64,000 bases of DNA from Paenilisteria rustica (GTDB lineage: Bacteria; Bacillota; Bacilli; Lactobacillales; Listeriaceae), in NCBI RefSeq assembly GCF_013820765.1, contig NZ_JABJVM010000005.1, forward strand, positions 124,001 to 188,000, given 5' to 3'. Below the pieces are notes generated by a model, which worked only from the letters and a program-made list of their open reading frames with translations, ran no database searches and was not told where the DNA came from. The position numbers and the translations under genes are program-made. Positions 53,696-61,590 of the stretch are shown here, piece by piece (the stretch's first letter is position 1; each line of letters opens with the position of its first letter).

Positions 53696-53720
53696 CTATT
53701 TTCGTCAACCTATTCCTATT

Positions 53721-54680
53721 TTAAGCGTTTACCGTGCTTTTTTCTGGCAAAATACGTGTTCCTGCGCGGCCTGCTAATGCTTCCACTGCAGCGTCTAATG
53801 AGCAAATGATGGCTTCTTTTCCAGATTCAGCAAAGGCAATCGCTGCCTCCATTTTCGGACCCATACTGCCGTCTGCGAAATGGCCTTCTGTCATGTACTC
53901 TTTCGCTTCTTTGACTGGAACGCCTTCAAGTTTTTGTTGATTTGGTTCGCCGAAATGTAAGTACACGTTTGTTACGTCGGTTAGAATCATGAAAACGTCG
54001 GCTTCGACTTGTTCAGATAGGCGTAACGCGGAACGGTCTTTGTCGATGACTGCTTCGACGCCTTTTAGGTCGCCTTCTTCGTTTTGTACGACGGGGATTC
54101 CGCCTCCGCCTGTGGAAATAACGACGGTATCCGTGGCTACGAGTTGCTTAATCGCTTCGACGCCATGGATTTTTTGTGGTTGTGGAGATGGAACAACGCG
54201 GCGGTATCCTCGGCCTGCGTCTTCTGCCATTTCCCAGCCTTTTTCAGCGGAAAGTTCGACAGCTTCTTCGCGTGTATAGAAAACACCGATTGGTTTCGTC
54301 GGACTTTGGAATGCTGGGTCGCTCGCGCTAACTTCGGTTTGTGTTAAAAGCGTGATGACATTAGTTGGTAGTTTTTTGCGTGCGAGTTCGTTTTTTAGTG
54401 ATTGTTCCATCATGTAGCCGATGAAACCTTGTGATTCTGCGCTACACGCATCGATTGGAAGCGCTGGAACGTACTCTTTTGCCTCTTCATTTTGGCGTAA
54501 AATATTGCCGACTTGCGGGCCATTTCCGTGTGTGACAATGACTTTGTGCCCTGCTTCTGTGATTTCTGCGATTTTGGCGCAGCTGTCTTCTACGTTTTTT
54601 AATTGGTTTTCAAATGTTGCTTCTTGATTCGGTTGCAAGATTGCATTGCCGCCAAGCGCGATAACTACGCGTTTTCCCAT
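53721..54680 (-). CDS. Carbamate kinase (internal start within the allH frame)
   Basis: 319 residues if started at the internal ATG at 54680, preceded by AAAGGAGG (54688-54695). All carbamate kinase motifs are present: VIALGGNAIL at the N terminus, THGNGPQVGNI, the RRVVPSPQP loop, STGGGGIPVV and GSMGPKMEAAIAFAE. It converts carbamoyl phosphate and ADP into ATP, ammonia and CO2. In ureide catabolism this is AllK, harvesting the carbamoyl phosphate released from oxalurate. This entry is the alternative short product of the fused frame. Confidence 0.8.
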   Translation of the reverse strand: MGKRVVIALGGNAILQPNQEATFENQLKNVEDSCAKIAEITEAGHKVIVTHGNGPQVGNILRQNEEAKEYVPALPIDACSAESQGFIGYMMEQSLKNELARKKLPTNVITLLTQTEVSASDPAFQSPTKPIGVFYTREEAVELSAEKGWEMAEDAGRGYRRVVPSPQPQKIHGVEAIKQLVATDTVVISTGGGGIPVVQNEEGDLKGVEAVIDKDRSALRLSEQVEADVFMILTDVTNVYLHFGEPNQQKLEGVPVKEAKEYMTEGHFADGSMGPKMEAAIAFAESGKEAIICSLDAAVEALAGRAGTRILPEKSTVNA

Positions 54681-55481
54681 TGAAAATTCCTCCTTTATTG
54701 CGAGTGCGACACCTGCTATCGTGTCTATTCCCGACGTATGTCCATTTTGATACACTCGTTCGATGATGTCCTTCGTTTCTGCGCCTGTCTGGAACGCTTC
54801 GTAAAGGGCGAGTAATGTGTCGCTAAATTGGTCTTGTAATGCGTATTTTAAGTAGGTTTGGCTGATATCTGTGGTCAATAACTCGGTCTGGATTAACTTG
54901 GAAAGAACTTCTTTAAACGTTGTGCTTTCCTGTCCTACGAGCAAAATGCCGAGCAGGATATCGTCTCCGGATGGCGTCAAGCCGTTGCCACGACCAATGA
55001 AATAACGCAAAGTTTGTTCGATAAATGTCGAATCCGCGCTATTTATTGCTTTCGCGAGATTACTAGCTTTGGGTTGTGTTAGCCATTCTTGGATGGAAAC
55101 ATCGAGCCCCGTCTGCCTCTCGCTTTGGACTATATGGGTCAAAAAGCTTGGATTCGGATGGATTTCGGTTTTTTCACGTTTGCTGGTGTATTGGGTGGCA
55201 CCAGTGAGCGTGAGTTGGAATTGTTGATGAAAAAGGATGCCGCCTTCGTATTGAATGGTTTGATTGACTTGGATGGCAGCGGTAAGCTTATTCGTATCAC
55301 TCTTTGTTAGCTGAATCGCAAATGGTAATTGGCCGTTTTTAGCGGTACCAATGAAAATACGTTCGTCTTTGTTTTCCAAGTTGAAACCGTTTGTGAAAAC
55401 ACTGTGAACGCGCCATGTTTCACGCTCAACTAGCAAATTCGCGACATTTTGAGCCATACGCTGTGCTTCGATAATCAGCAT
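53721..55481 (-). CDS. DUF2877 (AllH-like) protein in frame with carbamate kinase (AllH-AllK reading-frame fusion)
   Basis: One open frame of 586 residues. Residues 1-267 are a DUF2877 protein (FIGRGNGLTPSGDDILLGIL and NGHTSGIDTIAGVALAI), the family of E. coli AllH/YlbF, one of three subunits of oxamate carbamoyltransferase. No stop codon follows; the frame runs through KEEFS into MGKRVVIALGGNAIL, a complete carbamate kinase. The junction contains AAAGGAGG and an ATG (54680), so the kinase can also be made alone. GGAGGTG precedes the first ATG. Whether a fused protein is made in the cell is unknown; either product would link oxamate/carbamoyl phosphate formation to ATP synthesis. Last gene of the ureide operon, 17 bp after DUF1116. 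Confidence 0.85.
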   Translation of the reverse strand: MLIIEAQRMAQNVANLLVERETWRVHSVFTNGFNLENKDERIFIGTAKNGQLPFAIQLTKSDTNKLTAAIQVNQTIQYEGGILFHQQFQLTLTGATQYTSKREKTEIHPNPSFLTHIVQSERQTGLDVSIQEWLTQPKASNLAKAINSADSTFIEQTLRYFIGRGNGLTPSGDDILLGILLVGQESTTFKEVLSKLIQTELLTTDISQTYLKYALQDQFSDTLLALYEAFQTGAETKDIIERVYQNGHTSGIDTIAGVALAIKEEFSMGKRVVIALGGNAILQPNQEATFENQLKNVEDSCAKIAEITEAGHKVIVTHGNGPQVGNILRQNEEAKEYVPALPIDACSAESQGFIGYMMEQSLKNELARKKLPTNVITLLTQTEVSASDPAFQSPTKPIGVFYTREEAVELSAEKGWEMAEDAGRGYRRVVPSPQPQKIHGVEAIKQLVATDTVVISTGGGGIPVVQNEEGDLKGVEAVIDKDRSALRLSEQVEADVFMILTDVTNVYLHFGEPNQQKLEGVPVKEAKEYMTEGHFADGSMGPKMEAAIAFAESGKEAIICSLDAAVEALAGRAGTRILPEKSTVNA

Positions 55482-55498
55482 CCTTTTTCACCTCCTAT

Positions 55499-56767
55499 TT
55501 ATACGGTTAAGCCTAATTTTTCTGCGTAGGCTGTGATTGCTTTTTCAAAACAGGCAACTGGTGGATTTACGGTTCCAGCGCCGATTTGGCCGATTCCTGC
55601 TTTTTTATGGGCGATTCCGGTGTTTATGACTGGTGTAATGCCGGTTTCGACCACTTTACGCGCGTCAATGCCGAGACAAATTCCTTGGAAATCCCATGTT
55701 GGAACGGTGAAATTCGGATTTTGGTCAATCACGATTTCAAGCATTTCGTTACTTGTTTTCAGCGCGTCGCCAAATCCGCCTGTACCGACAAAACGTGTCA
55801 CGGCTGGTGCTGCGATCATTGCCATACCGCCAACGCCAAATGTTTCTGTAATCGCGCTGTCCCCGATATCTGGGTTTGCATCTTCGCCGGAATAGCCCGT
55901 GAAATAAAGGCCTTGTGGTGTGTTGACGGGAGCTGTAAACCACTCGTCTCCCATGCCGCTGATGCGAATTCCGAAGTTTTCTCCGTTACGACACATCGCC
56001 GTTACAATTGTACCTTCTTCAATCATCCGCGCGCCGTCCATCACTGCTTTTGCAGAGGCCATCATGATATTTAGGAAGAATTGGTCTGTATCTGCGAGGA
56101 ACTTGATAACTTCTTGACGTTCTTTTTCGTCGATATCAAGACTCACGATAATCGGGCTCACTTCTTTCAAAAATACGAGGGAAGCCGCGATATTACGTTG
56201 GTGGAACTCGTCTCCCATCGCGATTGCTTTTGCGACGATAACGTTTAAATTCATGCCTTCATCGAGCGTTTGAAGCGCTTTGCTGAGCACTGGACCAAGT
56301 ACGTCACGCATCCAACGCAAACGATTCACAACTTCTTCGGAATAAGCACCGAAACGTAGTACCGCGCCAATTCCTTCGTTCATCGTACAGTAAGCGCGAT
56401 TGCCGTCTGTGCGGTTTTCCACGACAACAACTGGCATGTTCGCTGAAGTAATACCGCCCATTGGCCCAACTGCGTCCACATGATGGCAAGGAATAAACGT
56501 GACATCTCCGCGGTCAAGCATCGCCCGCGCGTCGTCTTCATTGTCCGCCCATTCTTCAAATAATGCCGCGCCAACACACGAACCTTGCATCGGGCTCGTC
56601 ATATTTTCCCATTTGATTGGAGGGCCCGCGTGAAGTAAAACACGCCCTTCATTTAACTCGGCGATCACAGATTTAGCAGGAACCACGTCCAGTAAAAATG
56701 GTGCCGAAGCGACGATTTTGTCCGCCACTGCGCGGTTTGCCTCATCGATTGTCTGGTAGTTTGTCAT
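55499..56767 (-). CDS. DUF1116 protein (AllG/YlbE-like oxamate carbamoyltransferase subunit)
   Basis: 422 residues from the ATG at 56767 (AAGGAGG upstream). Typical DUF1116 blocks: LHAGPPIKWENMTSPMQGSC near the N terminus, FIPCHHVDAVGPMGGITSAN, HQRNIAASLVFLKEVSP, and GICLGIDARKVVETGITPVI. The E. coli homolog YlbE (AllG) works with FdrA (AllF) and DUF2877 (AllH) to convert oxalurate and phosphate to oxamate and carbamoyl phosphate. All three are adjacent here, which supports the assignment. Confidence 0.87.
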   Translation of the reverse strand: MTNYQTIDEANRAVADKIVASAPFLLDVVPAKSVIAELNEGRVLLHAGPPIKWENMTSPMQGSCVGAALFEEWADNEDDARAMLDRGDVTFIPCHHVDAVGPMGGITSANMPVVVVENRTDGNRAYCTMNEGIGAVLRFGAYSEEVVNRLRWMRDVLGPVLSKALQTLDEGMNLNVIVAKAIAMGDEFHQRNIAASLVFLKEVSPIIVSLDIDEKERQEVIKFLADTDQFFLNIMMASAKAVMDGARMIEEGTIVTAMCRNGENFGIRISGMGDEWFTAPVNTPQGLYFTGYSGEDANPDIGDSAITETFGVGGMAMIAAPAVTRFVGTGGFGDALKTSNEMLEIVIDQNPNFTVPTWDFQGICLGIDARKVVETGITPVINTGIAHKKAGIGQIGAGTVNPPVACFEKAITAYAEKLGLTV

Positions 56768-56789
56768 TATTTTTTCCTCCTTCAAAAAT

Positions 56790-58562
56790 TTATTTCACGT
56801 CCGCCGTTTCAGCACGGTAACTATTTAAGAATTGTAGTACTTTTTGCAGCTCAGGATTTCCACCAGCAACTGGGCGCCAGTCAAATTGAACGACGCGTCC
56901 TCCCGTTTCGGTAATCGCCTCAGCAAAACTTTTTAGTCCGACGTTGATGACACGTGGTTGTTTTGCCAGTAAATCTAACATCGCATCGGATGCTTCTAAA
57001 ATTGGCGCTTCGACTCCTGTTGCGACTTCTTGAATCGCTTTATCAGCCTCTTCCACCTTATGACCAACGATGGCAAGTCCCGTTCTAACCGCCTCGTTAT
57101 TGCTGTCTTTCACGATGACACCAGCAGCTTCCAACGTTTGGCGCTGTTCATTGTAGTCTTGCGGATCTTGAAGCGTTCCACAAACCGTTCCAATAACAGC
57201 CAATTCGCGTCCGGCCGTTTTTGCTTTTGCAATCACGTCTTTAATCGCTGGCGCGAGTTGCCCCGCCATGTCTTCATGTGAGCCATAACCAAGCACCACA
57301 TCTAGCAAAATAACCGCTGTTTCCGGATCATTCGCCGCATCTTCAATGAACGCAATCCGTTTTTCAGGGTCGATCATAGGATGCGGTTTTCCTTGCGTAT
57401 AAATGTCATCTCCAAGATCGATAACCTCGTGGCCTTCTGTTTTCAAAATATAGCCGTCTTGCTTAATAAGACCTTCTTTTAATTGTAAGGCATCCGCAAT
57501 CAGCATCGCCGCCTCAGACGCTAAAGTTCCGCCAGAATAGTAGCCTTTGATATGTTTTTGCTCCGGAGTTAAGCTGATTTCAGGTTTCACGATTTGCGTT
57601 TCCACAGCTGTCACCGCTTCTCCTTTTGCAAGTGCGACCGCAATACGCGCCGTTTCTTCGAGCGTGTAAGCATGATATAAATTCGCCTCGTGATACGTCG
57701 GTTTTTCACCTAAAAAGATCGTCACGGCTGGTTTCGTAATCGTACGTAATAATGCCAAAACTTTATCGCGAATCGCTTTTGCAGGTGGCTTCGAAATAAC
57801 GACAATCACGTCTGTGTCTGCCTGCTTTTCAAGTGCCGCGATCGCGTCCAACATCGTGATTCCACCAACTGTTTCAGATAAGTCACGACCACCCGTTCCA
57901 ATCGCATTCGTCACGCCGCCGCCAAGACGGTCAATAATCGTTGAAACTTCTTGAATTCCCGTTCCAGATGCACCGACAATGCCGATGTTTCCAGGTTTCA
58001 CAACGTTTGTAAACGCCATCGGAACGCCATTCACAATTCCCGTTCCACAATCCGGCCCCATCACAAGAAGTCCCTTGTCATGCGCTTTTTGCTTCAAACG
58101 CAGCTCTTCTTCAATCGGCATATTATCGCTAAAAATAAAGGCGTGCAAACCTTCATCCAATGCCCGATCCGCTTCCGCCGCAGCATATGTACCTGGAATC
58201 GAGATCAAAGCCATGTTCGCATCCGAATCCAACTTCATCGCCTTATCCCATGTCCGCGCCGTTTCCGTCGTATTGCTGCTTTCCTTCGTTGCTTGACTTG
58301 CTAAGAACGCATCCACTTCCGCCAGAATTTCATCAATTTTAGAAGCATCTTCTGTGTCCACAACAATCGCCATATCGTTCGCCGACGCCGCTTCCAGTTC
58401 TTCTGTACGCAAGCCCGATGTTCCGAAAATATCTTTATTCGCAGGCGTTCCCATCATGATCGATACCCGGTTTACCCCATCAATCGTCGAAACCTTATTC
58501 GTAAGTAGCATCAAAACAACCGAATCTTGATACGCATTTTCCTTAATAATCGTGTGTAACAT
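56790..58562 (-). CDS. fdrA: FdrA-family protein (AllF-like oxamate carbamoyltransferase subunit)
   Basis: 590 residues, slightly longer than E. coli FdrA (about 555). It is acyl-CoA synthetase (NDP-forming)-like: a first CoA-binding-like domain (KENAYQDSVVLMLLTNKVST), MGPDCGTGIVNGVPMAFTNV, GNIGIVGASGTGIQEVSTI and a ligase-like C-terminal region (GAPI-like VEAPILEASDAMLDLLAKQP). It lacks evidence for real acyl-CoA synthesis; the family is now tied to oxalurate phosphorolysis. I chose the ATG at 58562 (AAGGAGAGGTGAG upstream; an in-frame GTG three codons earlier is possible). Upstream gene is 15 bp away. Confidence 0.87.
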   Translation of the reverse strand: MLHTIIKENAYQDSVVLMLLTNKVSTIDGVNRVSIMMGTPANKDIFGTSGLRTEELEAASANDMAIVVDTEDASKIDEILAEVDAFLASQATKESSNTTETARTWDKAMKLDSDANMALISIPGTYAAAEADRALDEGLHAFIFSDNMPIEEELRLKQKAHDKGLLVMGPDCGTGIVNGVPMAFTNVVKPGNIGIVGASGTGIQEVSTIIDRLGGGVTNAIGTGGRDLSETVGGITMLDAIAALEKQADTDVIVVISKPPAKAIRDKVLALLRTITKPAVTIFLGEKPTYHEANLYHAYTLEETARIAVALAKGEAVTAVETQIVKPEISLTPEQKHIKGYYSGGTLASEAAMLIADALQLKEGLIKQDGYILKTEGHEVIDLGDDIYTQGKPHPMIDPEKRIAFIEDAANDPETAVILLDVVLGYGSHEDMAGQLAPAIKDVIAKAKTAGRELAVIGTVCGTLQDPQDYNEQRQTLEAAGVIVKDSNNEAVRTGLAIVGHKVEEADKAIQEVATGVEAPILEASDAMLDLLAKQPRVINVGLKSFAEAITETGGRVVQFDWRPVAGGNPELQKVLQFLNSYRAETADVK

Positions 58563-58577
58563 CGTGCTCACCTCTCC

Positions 58578-59627
58578 TTATTCCGCAAATTTATTTTTTC
58601 CATCATAATTATCAAAATGAATCGCATCTGAAATCAAATACTCATAAATATCATCCACGATTTCGATGCCCTGTTCCGCGTATGCCTTCTCACGCAACTG
58701 TCCACGTTCACCAGGATAATACACCCGATCCACGCCCGGCGCAGGAGCAACCGCCGTTACCTCATCCAAAACTTCTGACATGTTCGCCTTAAACGCCTCG
58801 ATATCCGTAAAGAACGCTGGATTAATCACGATATGCAGCTGTCCCAAATCGCGCCCCTTCGAAAGATCCGCGTACATCGAGCTCACATGCTTCCCAAATG
58901 GCAGTCCTAGCAAAATTCCCGACAACACGTCCACCATCATCATCAAGCCATACCCTTTTGGCCCAGCGATTGGCAATAATGCGTTGACCTTCGCAGGATC
59001 CGTCGTCGGCGCTCCGTCCGCATCCACCGCCCAAGTCGGCGGAATCGATTCCCCGCGCGACCTCGCATGAAGCACCTTGCCCCAAGCCTGAACCGTCGTC
59101 GCCATGTCAAACGTCAACATTCTCCCGTCATCGGTCGGCGCTGCAAACGCAATCGGGTTCGTCCCGAAATAATCTTCCGCACCACCAAACGGCACCACCA
59201 TCGGATCCGACTGGCAAACAGAAAGCGCTACAAAATCACAACTCGCCGCTTGTTCCACAAAATAAGCCAAGGCACCGCTGTGCGACATATTTTTCACGCC
59301 CACAACCGCGACACCATTTTTGCCAGCAATCCGGATCGCCTCATCCATCGCCCGTTTCGCCGCCACGTGTCCAGAACCATTATCCCCGTGGAAAATCCCA
59401 CTCGTTGGTCCCGTCTGCTCAAACCGGAAATCCGGTCGATTCGTAATGCCACCTTTGGCAATCCGCTCCGAATAATACTCAACACGAACCGCACCATGCG
59501 AATGAATCCCACGCGCATCCGCAAACGCCAATACATCAGCAACAATATCGGCATGTTCTTCCGTCAAACCAGCCCGCTCTATTTTTGTTTGAATCAGCTG
59601 GTGCAAATCTTCCTTTGAAACTCGCAT
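58578..59627 (-). CDS. allD: Ureidoglycolate dehydrogenase-like (Ldh2 family), copy 1
   Basis: 349 residues of the malate/L-lactate/ureidoglycolate dehydrogenase (Ldh2) family: ADARGIHSHGAVRVEYYSER carries the catalytic His-Gly pair, NMSHSGALAYFVEQA, SVCQSDPMVVPFGGAEDYFG and TNPIAFAAP bind NAD, and GPKGYGLMMMVDVLSGILLG is the conserved later block. AllD oxidises (S)-ureidoglycolate to oxalurate with NAD. It is a tandem paralog of the next upstream gene (roughly two thirds identical by eye), 15 bp apart. Which copy prefers ureidoglycolate is not visible. Confidence 0.88.
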   Translation of the reverse strand: MRVSKEDLHQLIQTKIERAGLTEEHADIVADVLAFADARGIHSHGAVRVEYYSERIAKGGITNRPDFRFEQTGPTSGIFHGDNGSGHVAAKRAMDEAIRIAGKNGVAVVGVKNMSHSGALAYFVEQAASCDFVALSVCQSDPMVVPFGGAEDYFGTNPIAFAAPTDDGRMLTFDMATTVQAWGKVLHARSRGESIPPTWAVDADGAPTTDPAKVNALLPIAGPKGYGLMMMVDVLSGILLGLPFGKHVSSMYADLSKGRDLGQLHIVINPAFFTDIEAFKANMSEVLDEVTAVAPAPGVDRVYYPGERGQLREKAYAEQGIEIVDDIYEYLISDAIHFDNYDGKNKFAE

Positions 59628-59642
59628 TCTGTCTACCTCCTT

Positions 59643-60701
59643 CTAGTCTTGCTCCGCGAATAACCCCGCGTGATCGTACTGATCATAATGAACCGTATCG
59701 CTAATCAAATAATCATACACATCTTTCACAATCGGAATTCCTGCCTCCGCATAATCCGTCTCAACAATTTCTGCTAACTCGCCTGGATACAACACTTGAC
59801 TGAATCCTGGTGCCGCTTTCGTCGCATGCAATTCATCGACCATTTGTGCAATATTTTGCTTAAACTCCTTCAAAGACGTGAAGAAAGCCGGGTTAATCAC
59901 GATATGCAATTGCCCCAAGTTACGCCCTTTCGTCAAGTCCGTGTACATCGAAGACACCCGTTTTCCGAATGGCAATCCTAGCAAAATTCCCGATAAAATA
60001 TCGACCATCATCATCAGGCCATATCCTTTTGGTCCTGCAACTGGGAGCAACGCATTCACTTGATGCGGATTCGTCGTTGGTTCACCATTCGCATCTACAG
60101 CCCATGTTGGTGGAATATCTGCACCTTTAGAACGCGCATCTAAAATTTTCCCCCATGCTTGAACTGTTGTCGCCATATCAAAAATAATTGGCTCCCCGTC
60201 CATACGCGGCGCTGCAAACGCGATTGGATTTGTTCCAAAATAAGGCTCAGCCCCACCAAACGGTACCACCATCGGGTCCGACTGACAAACAGAAATCGCT
60301 ACCATATCCTTATCCGCTGCCTGTTTCACAAAGTAAGCGAGCGCGCCACTGTGTCCCATTTCGTGCACGCCGACAATCCCGACACCCGTTTCCTGCGCCA
60401 AACCAATCGCTTCATCCATCGCCTTGCGTGCCGCCACGTGTCCAACACCATTATCCGCCTCAAAAACTCCTGAACTCGGTCCCGTTTTATTAAACCGGAA
60501 ATTCGGTGCAAGCGTCGTGCCACCTTTAGCAATTCGTTCCGCATAATAGTCCACGCGAACCGCACCATGTGAGTGAATCCCACGCGCGTCAGCAAATGCA
60601 AGCGATTCCGCCACACCATCCGCATGCTCCTCTGAAAGTCCGGCTGCTTCTAATTTTTTTTGAATTAAATCATGTAAATCATGTTTCCTTACTCGAATCA
60701 T
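59643..60701 (-). CDS. allD: Ureidoglycolate dehydrogenase-like (Ldh2 family), copy 2
   Basis: 352 residues from the ATG at 60701, which aligns with the start of copy 1; an in-frame GTG at 60716 is an alternative. It has the same blocks: ADARGIHSHGAVRVDYYAER, MGHSGALAYFVKQAADKDMV, SDPMVVPFGGAEPYFGTNPI, GPKGYGLMMMVDILSGILLG. Differences cluster in the middle (EMGHSG versus NMSHSG, EPIIFDM versus RMLTFDM) and the C-terminal tail. Both lie in the same operon. Inferred role: NAD-dependent oxidation of ureidoglycolate, perhaps with split specificity or simple dosage. Confidence 0.87.
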   Translation of the reverse strand: MIRVRKHDLHDLIQKKLEAAGLSEEHADGVAESLAFADARGIHSHGAVRVDYYAERIAKGGTTLAPNFRFNKTGPSSGVFEADNGVGHVAARKAMDEAIGLAQETGVGIVGVHEMGHSGALAYFVKQAADKDMVAISVCQSDPMVVPFGGAEPYFGTNPIAFAAPRMDGEPIIFDMATTVQAWGKILDARSKGADIPPTWAVDANGEPTTNPHQVNALLPVAGPKGYGLMMMVDILSGILLGLPFGKRVSSMYTDLTKGRNLGQLHIVINPAFFTSLKEFKQNIAQMVDELHATKAAPGFSQVLYPGELAEIVETDYAEAGIPIVKDVYDYLISDTVHYDQYDHAGLFAEQD

Positions 60702-60733
60702 TTGTGGCTCTTTCACACCAATTCCCTACTTTC

Positions 60734-61522
60734 TTATAATTGTGGATCGCGATTACAGTCTTTCGAATACAAATAACTGAATGCTTCGCCGCGTCCTACC
60801 GCATACGTCGCTTGTGGCACATACGCACCCATGAATAAATAATCACCTTTTTTCACTGGCACCCATTCGTTGTCCAAATTATATACACCTTCGCCAGACA
60901 ACATATACGCGCCATGCTCTTGATAATGCGTTTCAATATAACCGTGACAAGCACCAGGTTCAAAGCTCAAAATGTGGAAATTCATATCAAAACCAAGATC
61001 TGCTGGCAATAGGTTTTGCAAAATCACATCTTCCATGCCTTCATACGCGATTTTCTCAAGGTCCGCCACATTATTCACAATGACATGCGCCTCGTAACCA
61101 GCCACCGCCTCATATTTCTTCTTATAAAGGAAGGCCTCACTAGTTGCGCCACCATTATCATTTTCAAACTTCAAAATCACGCCTGCTGGGCAATAAACGT
61201 AGCCACCAGCCTCAAGCGTATGTTTCGCGTCATCTGCCCAAACCGTGATTTTCCCCTCCAAACAATAGAAGAAAGTCTCCACGCCAGGTGCGCCGAAACC
61301 AGCCTTATTTTGGCCGCCATCTAGCAACGTGATAATATAATCAACGAAAGAAGCACCCAATTTAGGCGTTGCTAAAATCGACAATTCGCAGTTCTCAAAG
61401 CCCGGAATCGAATTATTCACCAAACCATTCGGCGGAATAATCGCGTAGTTGCCACGCTTTATCACCGATCTCGAAGCGAGAATATCACTCACATAACCCG
61501 TATTCTTATTTCTGTAACCCAT
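60734..61522 (-). CDS. allE: (S)-ureidoglycine aminohydrolase
   Basis: 262 residues, a bicupin. The C-terminal cupin has the metal ligands of the E. coli enzyme with identical spacing: Glu197, His199, His203 (in GYIETHYQEHGAYM) and Gln237. The N-terminal part (GFENCELSILATPKLGASFV, FFYCLEGKITVWADD) also matches the family. It converts (S)-ureidoglycine to (S)-ureidoglycolate and ammonia, using Mn2+. It sits between the transporter and allD, as the pathway order predicts. Confidence 0.93.
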   Translation of the reverse strand: MGYRNKNTGYVSDILASRSVIKRGNYAIIPPNGLVNNSIPGFENCELSILATPKLGASFVDYIITLLDGGQNKAGFGAPGVETFFYCLEGKITVWADDAKHTLEAGGYVYCPAGVILKFENDNGGATSEAFLYKKKYEAVAGYEAHVIVNNVADLEKIAYEGMEDVILQNLLPADLGFDMNFHILSFEPGACHGYIETHYQEHGAYMLSGEGVYNLDNEWVPVKKGDYLFMGAYVPQATYAVGRGEAFSYLYSKDCNRDPQL

Positions 61523-61553
61523 CTCAAAAACCTCTCTTTTCCAAATTATAATT

Positions 61554-61581
61554 GGAATCAGCGCTCGAAAACACTGATTCC
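61554..61581 (-). promoter_or_regulatory. Intercistronic hairpin in the ureide operon
   Basis: GGAATCAG and CTGATTCC form a perfect 8-bp stem between the transporter stop (61591) and the allE start (61522), without a T run. It could stabilise upstream transcript ends or be an RNA processing site rather than a terminator. Confidence 0.5.
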
Positions 61582-61590
61582 CTATTCAAA

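Noticed and set aside
55586-56074. 162-codon plus-strand frame inside DUF1116
   Set aside because: Cysteine- and histidine-rich artefact of the antisense strand of a conserved gene.
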